64,000 bases of DNA from contig OZ241353.1 in NCBI GenBank assembly GCA_965200375.1, positions 124,001 through 188,000 of the forward strand, written 5' to 3'. This document shows, one piece after another, positions 16,105 through 24,997 of the stretch (positions are counted from its first letter, which is position 1; every line of letters starts with the position of its first letter). The stretch comes from VXYL01 sp965200375. Lineage in GTDB: Bacteria > Pseudomonadota > Gammaproteobacteria > Pseudomonadales > Azotimanducaceae. Position numbers and translations under genes: made by a program. The notes under the pieces are model-generated. The model did not search any database. It had not been told where the DNA came from and was given only the letters and a program-made list of their open reading frames with translations.

Positions 16105-16887
16105 TCAGCCCCGGCCCATGAACGGCATGGACGAGGCCATCACGGTGAGGAACGGCACGTTCGCGTCGAGGGGCAGGCTGTCCATGTACACCACCGCCCG
16201 GGCGACGTTCTCCACCGCCATCGTCGGTTCCGGTCTGATGCTGCCGTCCGGCTGCGGCATGCCGCGGCCCATGCGCGACGTCATGTCCGTGAGCGCGTTG
16301 CCAATGTCGATCTGGCCGCAGACGATGCCGTGGGCGCGGCCGTCGAGGCAGGTGGAACGGGTGAGGCCAGTGAGGGCATGCTTGGTGGCGGTGTACGGCG
16401 CGGAGTTCGGGCGCGGCACTTGGGCGGAGACGGAGCCGTTGTTGATGATTCGACCACCGGGGGGCGTCTGGTTCTTCATCAGCCGCACGGCCTGCTGCGT
16501 ACACAGAAACGTGCCGGTGAGGTTCACGTCCACCACGCGCCGCCACTGCTCAAGCGTCAGTTCCTCGACGGGTACCGGCGGAGCGCCGACGCCGGCGTTA
16601 TTGAACAGGAGATCCAAGCGGCCGAAGGCACTGGCCGTCGCCTCGAAGAGCGCCGCTACCGACGCGGCGTCCGCCACGTCGGCGCGCACCGGTCGCGCCC
16701 GCTCGCCGGCGCCGGACTCCGCCGCGACGGCTTCGAGCAGCGGCAGCCGGCGGCCGGCCAACACTACGCCGTAGCCGCGTTCGAGCAGGGCCAAGGTGGT
16801 GTGCTTGCCTATGCCGGTGCCGGCGCCGGTGACCACCGCCACCTTCGCCGGGCGCGTTGCGGGAATCGTTTCCGCTGCACTTGCCAT
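16105..16887 (-). CDS. SDR-family NAD(P)-dependent oxidoreductase
   Basis: 260 aa from ATG 16887, with a GGAGGCGGG ribosome site directly upstream; the ORF is open further to 16956. The Rossmann motif TGAGTGIGK (about 20-28) is followed by NNAGVG, then SVSA and the active-site YTATK (Tyr-x3-Lys). This is a classical short-chain dehydrogenase. The C-terminal part with TMAVENVARAVVYMDSLPLD resembles SDRs annotated as glucose or 3-oxoacyl reductases; the substrate cannot be told. It stands alone, with a dispersed repeat (copy A) upstream and hldE divergent. Confidence 0.88.
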   Translation of the reverse strand: MASAAETIPATRPAKVAVVTGAGTGIGKHTTLALLERGYGVVLAGRRLPLLEAVAAESGAGERARPVRADVADAASVAALFEATASAFGRLDLLFNNAGVGAPPVPVEELTLEQWRRVVDVNLTGTFLCTQQAVRLMKNQTPPGGRIINNGSVSAQVPRPNSAPYTATKHALTGLTRSTCLDGRAHGIVCGQIDIGNALTDMTSRMGRGMPQPDGSIRPEPTMAVENVARAVVYMDSLPLDANVPFLTVMASSMPFMGRG

Positions 16888-16930
16888 CCCGCCTCCGTTT
16901 GCGCGCGCTACAGCCGGGCACAAGCCTACA

Positions 16931-17115
16931 GGTTCGATTCGGAATCGACATGGCAAATGGCACGCGCCTTCCCGCCAGCCCGGTGAAGGCGCTTCGTCTG
17001 TCGTCGCCTCGGCGTGCGCTACTTGAGGATGTGCCGCCCCGCAAGGCCGCCGGCATCCCAGTCGAGCGACGAACCCGCCCGCTGGAACACATGTAATTTT
17101 GGAAGCGGCACACTA
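16931..17115 (+). repeat. dispersed intergenic repeat, copy A
   Basis: Starts GGTTCGATTCGGAATCGACA then TGGCAAATGGC and ends GGAAGCGGCACACTAC. The left terminal inverted repeat CGGAATCGACATG is well kept. The right one (CATGTAATTTTGG) is decayed from CATGTCGATTCGG. The internal arms GGCACGC and GCGTGCG can pair. It fills most of the 321-base gap between the divergent SDR and hldE genes; nothing else is recognised there. Confidence 0.85.
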
Positions 17116-17208
17116 CAGCCTTGATGCCCTTGATGCGGGTGCTTGTTGCGTGTTGGGAGTGCCGACTGGCGGACCGTCGGCACGGCGCACTGTGCTAGGA
17201 TCGCGTGG

Positions 17209-18648
17209 ATGAGTCGCCTTCTTCCCGCGGCAGCGGACGTGCATGTGCTGGTGGTCGGCGACGTGATGCTGGACCGCTACATACACGGTCGAACGGACCG
17301 GGTCTCGCCGGAGGCGCCCGTTCCCGTCGTCCAAGTGGAGGGCAGCGAAGATCGCCTCGGCGGTGCCGCCAACGTGGCGCTGAACGTGGTCTCCCTAGGC
17401 GCCCGCTGCACCTTGGTAAGCGCCGTGGGCAACGATCCCAATGGCCGAACGGTCGCCGGCCTGCTGAGCGCCGCCGGCATCGAGGCGGATCTCGCCATCG
17501 TGCCCGGCGGGCGCACCACGTTGAAGGAGCGCGTGGTGAGCCGGCACAAGCAACTGCTGCGCATGGATATCGAAGCACCGCTGCCGGCCGAGGCCGCCGC
17601 CGAGGTGAGGGCGCGGGCGGCACGGCATCTGGGCGCAGTGGACGTGCTGGTGATCGAGGACTACGACAAGGGCGCGGTCGCCGCCCCGGGCGAGATCATC
17701 TCGCAAGCCCACGAGGCGGGCGTCACCGCCATTGCCGATCCCAAGTTCAAGCCCTTCGCCGAGTACCGCGGCGTGGAAGTGCTCAAGCCCAACCGGCGGG
17801 AGTTCGAGCAAGCACTCGGCTATTGGCCGCAAGAGGCGGACCTGCGAGAAGCCGGCTGCGGCCTCGCCCAGGCCAGCGGACTGGCGGCCATCGCGCTTAC
17901 CCGGGGCGACGAGGGCCTGACGCTGTTCGAGGCTTCCGGCGAGTGCCTGCACCTGCCAGCGGCAAGCGTCGACGTGTACGACTCCACCGGCGCCGGAGAC
18001 ACGGTCGCCGCCACCCTAGGCATCTGCGCGGCGCTGCATTGGCCCTTGGCGGAGAGCGTGCGCGTGGCCAACGTCGCCGGCGGCTTGGTGTGCGCCAAGT
18101 CCGGCACCGCAACCGTCTCCGCCGAGGAACTCAACGGTGCCTTGGGCCGCCAGCCTCGCCGTGGCCAGCGCCGCAGTTTCGAAACCCTGCCCCGCCGGCA
18201 GCTGGCCCGTACCGTGGCTCGCGCCAAGCGGCGCGGCGAACGCATCGTGTTCACCAACGGCTGCTTCGACATCCTGCACGCCGGGCACGTCGGCTATCTC
18301 AACGAAGCGCGGCGGCTGGGCGATCGGCTGGTGGTGGCGGTCAACGACGACGACTCCGTGCGTCGGCTCAAGGGCCGCGATCGCCCGGTGAATCAGCTGG
18401 AACAGCGCATGCGCGTGCTCGAAGGGCTGGCGGCTGTGGATTGGGTGGTGCCGTTTGCCGAGGACACGCCGGAAGCGTTGCTGGCGGACATTCGGCCGGA
18501 CGTGCTAGTCAAGGGCGGCGACTATGCGCTCGACGACGTGGTGGGGGCGGATTTCGTGCGCGGCTACGGCGGCGACGTGCAGGTGCTTGGCCGCGTGGAG
18601 AACTGCTCCACCAGCAACATCGTCGCCCACATCAAATCGGCCCGCTAA
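17209..18648 (+). CDS. hldE: bifunctional heptose-7-phosphate kinase / heptose-1-phosphate adenylyltransferase
   Basis: 479 aa. Residues about 1-320 are a PfkB/ribokinase-type kinase: VVGDVMLDRYIHGRTDRVSP near the N-terminus, a DSTGAGDTVAATLG catalytic Asp/anion-hole motif near residue 265. Residues about 345-479 are a nucleotidyltransferase with NGCFDILHAGHVGYL (HxGH). The two domains make ADP-D-glycero-beta-D-manno-heptose for the LPS inner core. ATG 17209 (MSRLLPAAADVHVLVVGD) is preferred over the open extension to 17143. waaA, another LPS core gene, lies 2 kb downstream. Confidence 0.96.
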   Translation: MSRLLPAAADVHVLVVGDVMLDRYIHGRTDRVSPEAPVPVVQVEGSEDRLGGAANVALNVVSLGARCTLVSAVGNDPNGRTVAGLLSAAGIEADLAIVPGGRTTLKERVVSRHKQLLRMDIEAPLPAEAAAEVRARAARHLGAVDVLVIEDYDKGAVAAPGEIISQAHEAGVTAIADPKFKPFAEYRGVEVLKPNRREFEQALGYWPQEADLREAGCGLAQASGLAAIALTRGDEGLTLFEASGECLHLPAASVDVYDSTGAGDTVAATLGICAALHWPLAESVRVANVAGGLVCAKSGTATVSAEELNGALGRQPRRGQRRSFETLPRRQLARTVARAKRRGERIVFTNGCFDILHAGHVGYLNEARRLGDRLVVAVNDDDSVRRLKGRDRPVNQLEQRMRVLEGLAAVDWVVPFAEDTPEALLADIRPDVLVKGGDYALDDVVGADFVRGYGGDVQVLGRVENCSTSNIVAHIKSAR

Positions 18649-19418
18649 GGCGTCGCACCGCCACCGCCGCCGAGCACCGCCGCGGCGTTGGCTTGAAGGT
18701 GATCCCGGCGCAGCGTGCCGGTGACGACGGCGCTCACCCCTGGCAGGCGGACTATCGCGCCCAGCCCGGCCGGGTCCGCCCGGGCGCCGCTGCCCATCGG
18801 CTTCTTCACCAGCACCCCAACGCCAGCAGCAGCGGCTTCGACAACGAGCGGCGTCTGGCTGCCGTCGCCGGCATTGACGGCGCACATCACCACGTCGGCG
18901 AGGCGCAAGGCCGCCCGTCCATCATCCAGTCGCTTGCCGGAATACCCCACGCAGCGCACCACGCCCTCCCGCTGCAAGCGGCGGAGGGCGGCGAAGGCGC
19001 CGGCGGTTTCGACAGCGGCCACGGCGCGGCCGTCCGAATGCACCGACACCACGTCCAGCATGTCCGTGCGCAAGCGCCGCAGCGACCGCTCGACGCTGCG
19101 CAGCACGTGGTCGGCGCCGAAGTCGTAGCGCGATGCGCCAGCAGCGAACTCCTCCCCCACCTTGGTGGCGAGCACCCAGTGCCGTCGATCTCCGGCAATG
19201 GCCTCGCCGAGCCGCTGCTCGCTGCGGCCGTAGGCCGGCGCCGTGTCCAGAAGATCGATGCCGAGACGTTTCGCCGTCGCCAGGAGGTCGGCGATCTGGC
19301 CGTCGCTGGGCAACTCGAAGGGACGCGGGTACTTGACGCCGCTGTTGCGCCCGAACTTTACCGTGCCGAGGCCGAGCAGCGAGACGGCGACGCCGCAAGC
19401 CAACGGGCGCTTCGGCAT
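18645..19418 (-). CDS. aldo/keto reductase family protein
   Basis: 257 aa from ATG 19418. TIM-barrel AKR features: LLGLGTVKFGRN near the start, LLDTAPAYGRSEQRLGEAI (Asp and Tyr of the tetrad), VLATKVGEEF (Lys), VVSVHSDG (His), and PMGSGARADPAGL in place of the usual KPMGSG-type loop, so a shortened C-terminal loop. It follows an FAD oxidoreductase by 20 bases on the same strand and overlaps the hldE stop tail to tail by 4 bases. Substrate unknown. Confidence 0.85.
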   Translation of the reverse strand: MPKRPLACGVAVSLLGLGTVKFGRNSGVKYPRPFELPSDGQIADLLATAKRLGIDLLDTAPAYGRSEQRLGEAIAGDRRHWVLATKVGEEFAAGASRYDFGADHVLRSVERSLRRLRTDMLDVVSVHSDGRAVAAVETAGAFAALRRLQREGVVRCVGYSGKRLDDGRAALRLADVVMCAVNAGDGSQTPLVVEAAAAGVGVLVKKPMGSGARADPAGLGAIVRLPGVSAVVTGTLRRDHLQANAAAVLGGGGGATP

Positions 19419-19438
19419 GGCTGCCGGCTTCTTGCCGC

Positions 19439-20605
19439 TCACGTCTTGCCGGCAGCAGGCTGGTCGTAGGGCGGCGTGGCCCGCTGCAAACCCCCGTTCG
19501 CGCCGCCAAGCCAGGGATCCGCTCGCGGCCGCAAGTGCGCCAGGCGGGCCCCCACCACGTCGCCGAGGCGCGGCGCAAGGGAGAGCTTGCCCGGCCAGCA
19601 CAGCAGGCAGTTGCCGCGTTGCGCGACGAACACGTCCTCGAACCGATGGCCGCCCCGGGCTGGCTCGGCGCGATCCACGGCGTGCAGGCGGAACTCGGCC
19701 CCGGCCAGGTCCAGCGCTGGCACGGTCCTAGCCAGCAAGCGGCGCACCGCGGCCAGCTGCGCCGCCGCGGTGCGGCCGACGCCCCCGGTCGCTGCCCGCC
19801 CGCCCAGGTAGAGTGTCCGGCCATGGCTGGTGATGGTGAGGTCCGGCATGGTGCCGAAGGGCCGCGTCAGGCAGTGGGCGAACAACCTCGGCGGCTGGCG
19901 CAACCGCACGCTCGCCTGGCGCAGCGGCCGGCGCACCATCGCCACGTCGGCAAAGCCAGCCCGGACCGCCAAGGCGCCGTTGCCGGCGCCGGCCGCGAAG
20001 ACGTAGGCGCTGGCGCGAACGACGCCGGCGGCGGTCTCGATGCCGGCGACGCCCCCGGCTGCGCGGACGATGTCCTGCGGCGCAACGTCGGCGCGTACCA
20101 GCCGAAGGCGGACCGGGGCGGCCAGACGGCCGATCAGCCTCGGCACGTCGATCACGAAGTCCCGAAGCGGCAGCAGCAGGCCGCGGCGGTAGGGGCTTGG
20201 CGCCGCTGTCCAGCGCCCGCCCGACGCGCAGGAGCCCGAGGCGCCGAAGAAGGCGCCCGCAAGCAGGGCCCGCGGCATCGCCCAGCCGGCCGGACAGTAC
20301 AGGTGGAGTTGCTCGGCGAGGACCGGAACGCCGCGCAGATCGACATCGCCCTGGCCCGCCAACGCCGCTCGCCAGCGCGCCGGCATGGACTCGAGCGCCC
20401 CCGCCGCAGCGGCACCGCGCCCACCGAGGCGATACTTGAAGCCACTGTGGACGATGCCTTGCGCCGCCGCCGTCTGGGTGCCGCCTATTGCGCCGGCCTC
20501 GCACACCGCCACCGCCAGGGATCGCCGCGCGAACACGTTCGCCAGCCACAAGCCGGCAACGCCGGCGCCGACGATGGCCACGTCTACGTCGATGCGATCT
20601 TCCAT
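19439..20605 (-). CDS. FAD-dependent oxidoreductase (DAO family)
   Basis: 388 aa from ATG 20605 (MEDRIDVDVAIVGAGVAGLW); the dinucleotide-binding GAGVAG is at residues 13-18. AQGIVHSGFKYRLGG resembles the substrate loop of D-amino-acid oxidase / glycerol-3-phosphate-type flavoproteins, and ASAYVFAAGAGNGAL is the usual second FAD motif. It forms a two-gene operon with the aldo/keto reductase. The start is 4 bases from a possible ATG of divergent waaA, so both share a promoter region. Substrate unknown. Confidence 0.82.
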   Translation of the reverse strand: MEDRIDVDVAIVGAGVAGLWLANVFARRSLAVAVCEAGAIGGTQTAAAQGIVHSGFKYRLGGRGAAAAGALESMPARWRAALAGQGDVDLRGVPVLAEQLHLYCPAGWAMPRALLAGAFFGASGSCASGGRWTAAPSPYRRGLLLPLRDFVIDVPRLIGRLAAPVRLRLVRADVAPQDIVRAAGGVAGIETAAGVVRASAYVFAAGAGNGALAVRAGFADVAMVRRPLRQASVRLRQPPRLFAHCLTRPFGTMPDLTITSHGRTLYLGGRAATGGVGRTAAAQLAAVRRLLARTVPALDLAGAEFRLHAVDRAEPARGGHRFEDVFVAQRGNCLLCWPGKLSLAPRLGDVVGARLAHLRPRADPWLGGANGGLQRATPPYDQPAAGKT

Positions 20606-20675
20606 TCCGATGGCGGACGCCGCGCCGTGGGCCGCGCTCGCTCCGGGCGAGCATAACCGTCTGCCGGCGAGCAGC

Positions 20676-21962
20676 GTGAACCTCCCCCTTTCTGTCCGCA
20701 ACTCTGCCCGCAACTCCGCCCACAACGCGGCCTACAACACGCTGCTGCTGGTCGCCCTGCCGTGGGTGCTCGGGCGGCTGTACTGGCGCTCCTGGCGCGA
20801 GCCGGCCTACCGGGAGCGCATCGGCGAACGGTTCGGCGGCGTACCCCGGCAGCCGCCGGGCGCCGTCTGGTTCCACACCGTCTCCGCTGGCGAGGCCAAC
20901 GCCGCGGCGCCGATCATCCGCGCCTTCCACGAACGCCGCCCGGGGCGGCCCCTGCTTGTGACCACCATGACGCCGGCCGGCAGCGAGCGCGTACGCGCCC
21001 TGCTCGGCGGCATCGCGACGCACTGCTACGCGCCCTACGACTATCCCTGGGCGGTGCGGCGCTTTCTGGGCCGCGTGCGGCCGAAGGCGCTGGTGCTGAT
21101 GGAGACGGAGCTGTGGCCGAACACCATCGCCGCGGCGGTTGCCGGCGGCGCCGGCGCCTATCTGGTCAATGCCCGGCTGTCGGACCGCGCCGCTCGCCGC
21201 TACGCCCGGGTGCGCCGGCTCATGGCGCCGACCCTGGCCCGCCTCGACGGCGCGCTCTGCCAGTACGAGGACACGGCCCGGCGCCTGCGGGCCCTCGGCG
21301 CGGGGCGCGTGGCGGTCACCGGCAGCGTCAAGTTCGACGCCGAGCCGCCGGCCGACCAGGCAGCGGCGGACATGGGCGGCGCCGACACGCCGACGTGGAT
21401 CGCCGGCAGCACCCATCCGGGAGAGGAGGCGGTGCTGCTCGCCGCCCATCGGCGGCTGCGGCAACGCTGCCCGCGCCTGCGCCTGATCCTCGTGCCCCGC
21501 CACCCGGCACGGGCGGCGGAAGTCGCAGGCCTGGTCCGCCAGCACGGGTTCTCCCATGCCCTGCTCTCCGAGCGGCAGGCAGGGGAGAACGCGGCCGTGC
21601 TGGTAGTGGACGTGATGGGAGCACTGGCGGGCCTCTACGGCGTCGCCGACGTGGCCTTCGTCGGTGGCAGCCTGGATCGCACCGGCGGCCACAATCCCAT
21701 CGAGGCGGCGCTGCACGGCGTGCCATTCCTGATGGGTCCCGCCCGATTCAAGATCGAGGAGATCTGGCGGCGCTTCGCAGCGGCGCAGTGCTGCCACCCG
21801 GTGCGGGACGCCGCCGACATCGCGGATGCCGTGCAGCGCCTGCTGGAGAACCCCGAGCGCCGCCTCGAAGAAGGCCGGCGGGCGAAGGCCGTGGTCGCCG
21901 CCAACCGCGGCGCCACGAAGGCGGTCGTGGAACGGCTGTGCGCCTGGATCGACGAGGACTGA
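20676..21962 (+). CDS. waaA: 3-deoxy-D-manno-octulosonic acid transferase
   Basis: 428 aa. GT30-family inner-membrane-associated enzyme that adds KDO from CMP-KDO to lipid IVA. An N-terminal hydrophobic anchor (NTLLLVALPWVLGRLYWRSW) is followed by FHTVSAGEANAA, with the catalytic Glu at about residue 73. VLMETELWPNTI, SVKFDAEPP, STHPGEE and GGHNPIEAALHGVP are all diagnostic. GTG 20676 is chosen from the alignment to family N-termini; ATG 20610 in the same frame is an alternative with no better ribosome site. Residues 8-21 (RNSARNSAHNAAYN) are an odd short repeat not usual in the family. Confidence 0.94.
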   Translation: MNLPLSVRNSARNSAHNAAYNTLLLVALPWVLGRLYWRSWREPAYRERIGERFGGVPRQPPGAVWFHTVSAGEANAAAPIIRAFHERRPGRPLLVTTMTPAGSERVRALLGGIATHCYAPYDYPWAVRRFLGRVRPKALVLMETELWPNTIAAAVAGGAGAYLVNARLSDRAARRYARVRRLMAPTLARLDGALCQYEDTARRLRALGAGRVAVTGSVKFDAEPPADQAAADMGGADTPTWIAGSTHPGEEAVLLAAHRRLRQRCPRLRLILVPRHPARAAEVAGLVRQHGFSHALLSERQAGENAAVLVVDVMGALAGLYGVADVAFVGGSLDRTGGHNPIEAALHGVPFLMGPARFKIEEIWRRFAAAQCCHPVRDAADIADAVQRLLENPERRLEEGRRAKAVVAANRGATKAVVERLCAWIDED

Positions 21963-22004
21963 AAAGTTCGGCCGACGCTTCGCCCAGCTACTAAACAGCA
22001 AGGG

Positions 22005-22120
22005 AAACCAACGCGTACGATCGCCGCGGCACAAACCGAAGTCCGCAACGCCGCGGCGGGTTTTCGTTGCGGCGAGTTCTGCCAGAACTGTGAACGCTTA
22101 AGTGCCAGGACGATTGCGAG
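22005..22120 (+). repeat. hairpin-bearing repeat, copy 1
   Basis: Homologous to 6051-5912 on the minus strand. Common landmarks are GGGAAACC, ACG-TCGCCGCGG, ACAAACCGAAGT, CCGCGGCGGG, TTGCGGCGAGT, TGAACGCTT. Similarity continues well past the terminator hairpin, so this is a repeated element, not just two similar terminators. Confidence 0.6.
22022..22066 (+). terminator. Rho-independent terminator after waaA
   Basis: Stem arms CGCCGCGG (22022-22029) and CCGCGGCG (22051-22058), a 21-base loop, then GGTTTTCG. It lies 60 bases beyond the waaA stop. A competing short hairpin GCAACG (22045-22050) / CGTTGC (22065-22070) is also possible. Confidence 0.65.
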
Positions 22121-22230
22121 CCTGTTCATTGGGTTCAGTATCCCATGCGGAACGTGTGGATGCCGAGGGTGCGGCAGGGCGTTCGCAACGCCCGTCTGGT
22201 CCTTGCGGCGGCGTCCGCTAGACTCTGCGC

Positions 22231-23760
22231 ATGGCCAAGGCACTTCTGGACAGCCAAGCGGGTGGCCGTTCCTCGGCGCAGCCGGCCAGCTTGGCGGCGG
22301 GCATGCGGGTGCTCGCCGGGGATGGCACCGCGTTCACCGTCGGCGCCGCGCTGGCGGCGGCGTACCGGCCCGGCGACCGGCTAGCGGCTGCCGGGCGCGC
22401 CGGCCTGCTGCACATTCCGGCTGCCGAACAGGCGCGGGCGGCGGCGGCCGTGGACGCTGCCCAGGCCGCCTTCGGGGCCATGCACGATGTCGACGATGCG
22501 GCCATCGTCGCCTTCTACCGCTATGCCGCCAAGGCGCTGGAAGACGACGCGGTGTGGCAGGGCATTGCCGCCGTCAACGCCGAAGACGTCGCCGCCGCCA
22601 AGCGCCGCGGCCGTGCCACCACGCGCCTCGAAGTCTCGGCGGCGATGCGGGCGAACATGGTCGCCGGGCTGCGGGGCTGGGCGGCGATACCGTCGCGGCG
22701 CGGGGCGGTCATGGAGACGGTGCGGCACGAGGGCTTTCGGGTGGAGATGGTCGGTGCGGCACTCGGCATCGTGGCGTTCGTCTTCGAGGGACGCCCGAAC
22801 GTGCTGGCGGACGCCTGCGGCGTGCTGCGCGGCGGCAACGCCGTGGTGCTGCGCATCGGCAGCGACGCCCTGGCCACCGCCCGCGCCATCCTGCGCTTGG
22901 CGCTGGCGCCGGCGCTGGCAAAAGCCGGTCTTCCCGCTGGCGCGGTGGCGCTGGTGGACAGCGTCGCCCACGCCGCCGGCTGGGCGTTGTTCCTCGACAA
23001 CCGGCTGTCCCTGGCCGTGGCCCGCGGCTCCGGGGCCGCGGTGGCCGCACTGGGCCATCTGGCCCGCAGCGTCGGCACGCCGGTGAGCCTGCACGGCACC
23101 GGCGGCGCCTGGATCGTCGCGTCCGCCCATGCCGAGGACCGGGACCTCCACCGCGCCATCGTGGCGTCGCTGGATCGCAAGGTCTGCAACACGCTGAACA
23201 CCCTGTGCGTGGTCGCCGCCGACGGCCGCGGGGCTTCTCGAGGGCAGGTCGCGCTGGCGGCGCTGGCAGAGGCCGGGCGGCGGCGCGACACCGGCTTCAA
23301 GCTCCATGTTGCGGCCGGCAGCGAGCAGCTGGTGCCGGCGCGCCTCTTCCGGGAGCGGGTGCCCGTGGTCCGTGCCGCCGGCACGGTGTGCGAACCGCAG
23401 GCCGAGAGCATCGCCACAGAAGCGCTTGGCACGGAATGGGAGTGGGAGGAGACGCCGGAGATCTCCCTGGCGGCGGTGGAGTCCGTGGACGCCGCGGTGG
23501 GGCTGTTCAATGCGTTGAGCCCGCGCCTCGTCGGCTGTCTCGTGTCCGCCGACGCCGCCGAACACGAGCGCTTCTTCGCCACCCTGGACGCGCCCTTCGT
23601 CGGCGACGGCTACTCGCGCTGGGTGGACGGCCAGTTCGCCCTCGGCAAGCCGGAGCTTGGGCTCTCGAACTGGGAGCACGGACGGCTGTTCGCCCGGGGC
23701 GGCGTGCTCGCCGGCGACGGGGTCTTCACGGTGCGCACCCGCTACGTCCAGGAGCGCTGA
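22231..23760 (+). CDS. glutamate-5-semialdehyde dehydrogenase-like protein (ProA family)
   Basis: 509 aa. The aldehyde dehydrogenase fold of the ProA branch is visible: VEMVGAALGIVAFVFEGRPN then VLADACGVLRGGNAVVLRIG, and KVCNTLNTLCVVAA with the likely catalytic Cys near residue 322. HGRLFARGGVLAGDGVFTVRTRY near the end matches the family finale. ProA reduces glutamyl-5-phosphate in proline synthesis, with ProB (here at 44793). Two oddities: it is about 90 residues longer than typical ProA, with an extra N-terminal domain of about 60 aa, and the middle motif GTPVSLHGTGGAWIV deviates from the usual pattern. It may be a paralogue with another substrate. ATG 22231. Confidence 0.7.
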   Translation: MAKALLDSQAGGRSSAQPASLAAGMRVLAGDGTAFTVGAALAAAYRPGDRLAAAGRAGLLHIPAAEQARAAAAVDAAQAAFGAMHDVDDAAIVAFYRYAAKALEDDAVWQGIAAVNAEDVAAAKRRGRATTRLEVSAAMRANMVAGLRGWAAIPSRRGAVMETVRHEGFRVEMVGAALGIVAFVFEGRPNVLADACGVLRGGNAVVLRIGSDALATARAILRLALAPALAKAGLPAGAVALVDSVAHAAGWALFLDNRLSLAVARGSGAAVAALGHLARSVGTPVSLHGTGGAWIVASAHAEDRDLHRAIVASLDRKVCNTLNTLCVVAADGRGASRGQVALAALAEAGRRRDTGFKLHVAAGSEQLVPARLFRERVPVVRAAGTVCEPQAESIATEALGTEWEWEETPEISLAAVESVDAAVGLFNALSPRLVGCLVSADAAEHERFFATLDAPFVGDGYSRWVDGQFALGKPELGLSNWEHGRLFARGGVLAGDGVFTVRTRYVQER

Positions 23761-23783
23761 AGCCGCGGCGGGCGCCATGCCGC

Positions 23784-24995
23784 CTAGTCGTGGCGCAGCG
23801 CTTCTATCGGATCCAGCTGTGCCGCGCGGCGGGCCGGCCAAATGCCGAAGAACAGGCCGACGCCGACGCTGAAGGCCACCGCCAAGGCCACCGCGTCGGC
23901 GGAAATGAACACGTTCCAGTTGGCGAGCGACGCCAGCGCCCAAGCGCCGCCGGCGCCGAGGCCGATGCCGAGCAGGCCGCCGAGAGCGCCGATGGTCAAC
24001 GCTTCGATGACGAACTGCATCAGAATGTTCATGCGCGTGGCGCCGAGGGCCTTGCGGACGCCGATCTCCCGGGTGCGTTCCGTGACGGACACCAGCATGA
24101 TGTTCATGATGCCGATGCCGCCGACCAGCAGGGAGACCCCGGCGATGCTGGCGAGCAGCACCGCGAAGATGTCCGCTGAAGCCGCTGCCATGTCGATGAA
24201 CTGGCGACGGTTGAGGATCATGAAGTCGTTGTCCTCGCCGGGGCGGATCTTGTGTTCCCGGCGCAGCACGCGCTCGATGTCCACCATGCCGGCTTCCAGC
24301 GAGTAGCCGTCCGCCACCTGGGCGGAGAGGCCCCGCAGCCGGTCGTGCCCGAAAACGCGGAGTTCCGCGGTAGTAAGGGGTATGAAGACGTCGTCGTCCG
24401 GGTTGGGCCCGAAGCGAGCGCCCACCTCCGCGAACACGCCGATGATCTCGAAGGGGATGCGCCCGATCAGCAGCGTGCGACCGACCAAGAGCTCGGCATC
24501 CATCTCCAGATTCGCCGGCACCTCGGCGCCGAGCACCGCGAGGCGGCGCTTGGCCGCCAGGTCCCCGGCGGTGAACATGCGCCCGTGGGCCACCGCCAGG
24601 CGATGCACTTCGGGGTAGCGTTCCGTGGTGCCGTTCACCGTGTGGTGCAGGTTCCTGTTGCCGAACTTGATCTGCCGTCCGGCGCCCAGCTCCGGCACCA
24701 CCGCGGCCAGCACCTGGCTGTCCCGACGCAGCGCTTCGTAGTCGTCCACGGTGAGCGAGACGCGGTTGGCCGAGGCGACGCCGCGGAAGAAGGACTGCCC
24801 TGGCATCACCGACAGCACCCGGGCCCCGAGGCTCTCGATCTGCTCGTCAATGGCCCGCTGGGCACCCGAGCCCAACGCGACCATGGTGATCACCGCGGCG
24901 ATGCCGATGATGATGCCAAGCATGGTGAGGCTGGAACGCAGCAGATTGGCGACAATGGACGACAGCGCCACGCGAACGGTCTCGAGCAGGGACAC
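23784..24995 (-). CDS. MacB-type ABC transporter permease
   Basis: 403 aa. One N-terminal helix (SSLTMLGIIIGIAAVITMVA), a large periplasmic MacB_PCD domain (about 45-280), then three C-terminal helices of the FtsX domain (IFAVLLASIAGVSLLVGGIG; LGGLLGIGLGAGGAWALASL; VALAVAFSVGVGLFFGIWPA). TERTREIGVRKALGAT is the family coupling motif. The ATPase is a separate protein, unlike E. coli MacB. Last gene of the operon, 2 bases after the adaptor gene. Confidence 0.92.
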   Translation of the reverse strand: MSLLETVRVALSSIVANLLRSSLTMLGIIIGIAAVITMVALGSGAQRAIDEQIESLGARVLSVMPGQSFFRGVASANRVSLTVDDYEALRRDSQVLAAVVPELGAGRQIKFGNRNLHHTVNGTTERYPEVHRLAVAHGRMFTAGDLAAKRRLAVLGAEVPANLEMDAELLVGRTLLIGRIPFEIIGVFAEVGARFGPNPDDDVFIPLTTAELRVFGHDRLRGLSAQVADGYSLEAGMVDIERVLRREHKIRPGEDNDFMILNRRQFIDMAAASADIFAVLLASIAGVSLLVGGIGIMNIMLVSVTERTREIGVRKALGATRMNILMQFVIEALTIGALGGLLGIGLGAGGAWALASLANWNVFISADAVALAVAFSVGVGLFFGIWPARRAAQLDPIEALRHD

Positions 24996-24997
24996 GG

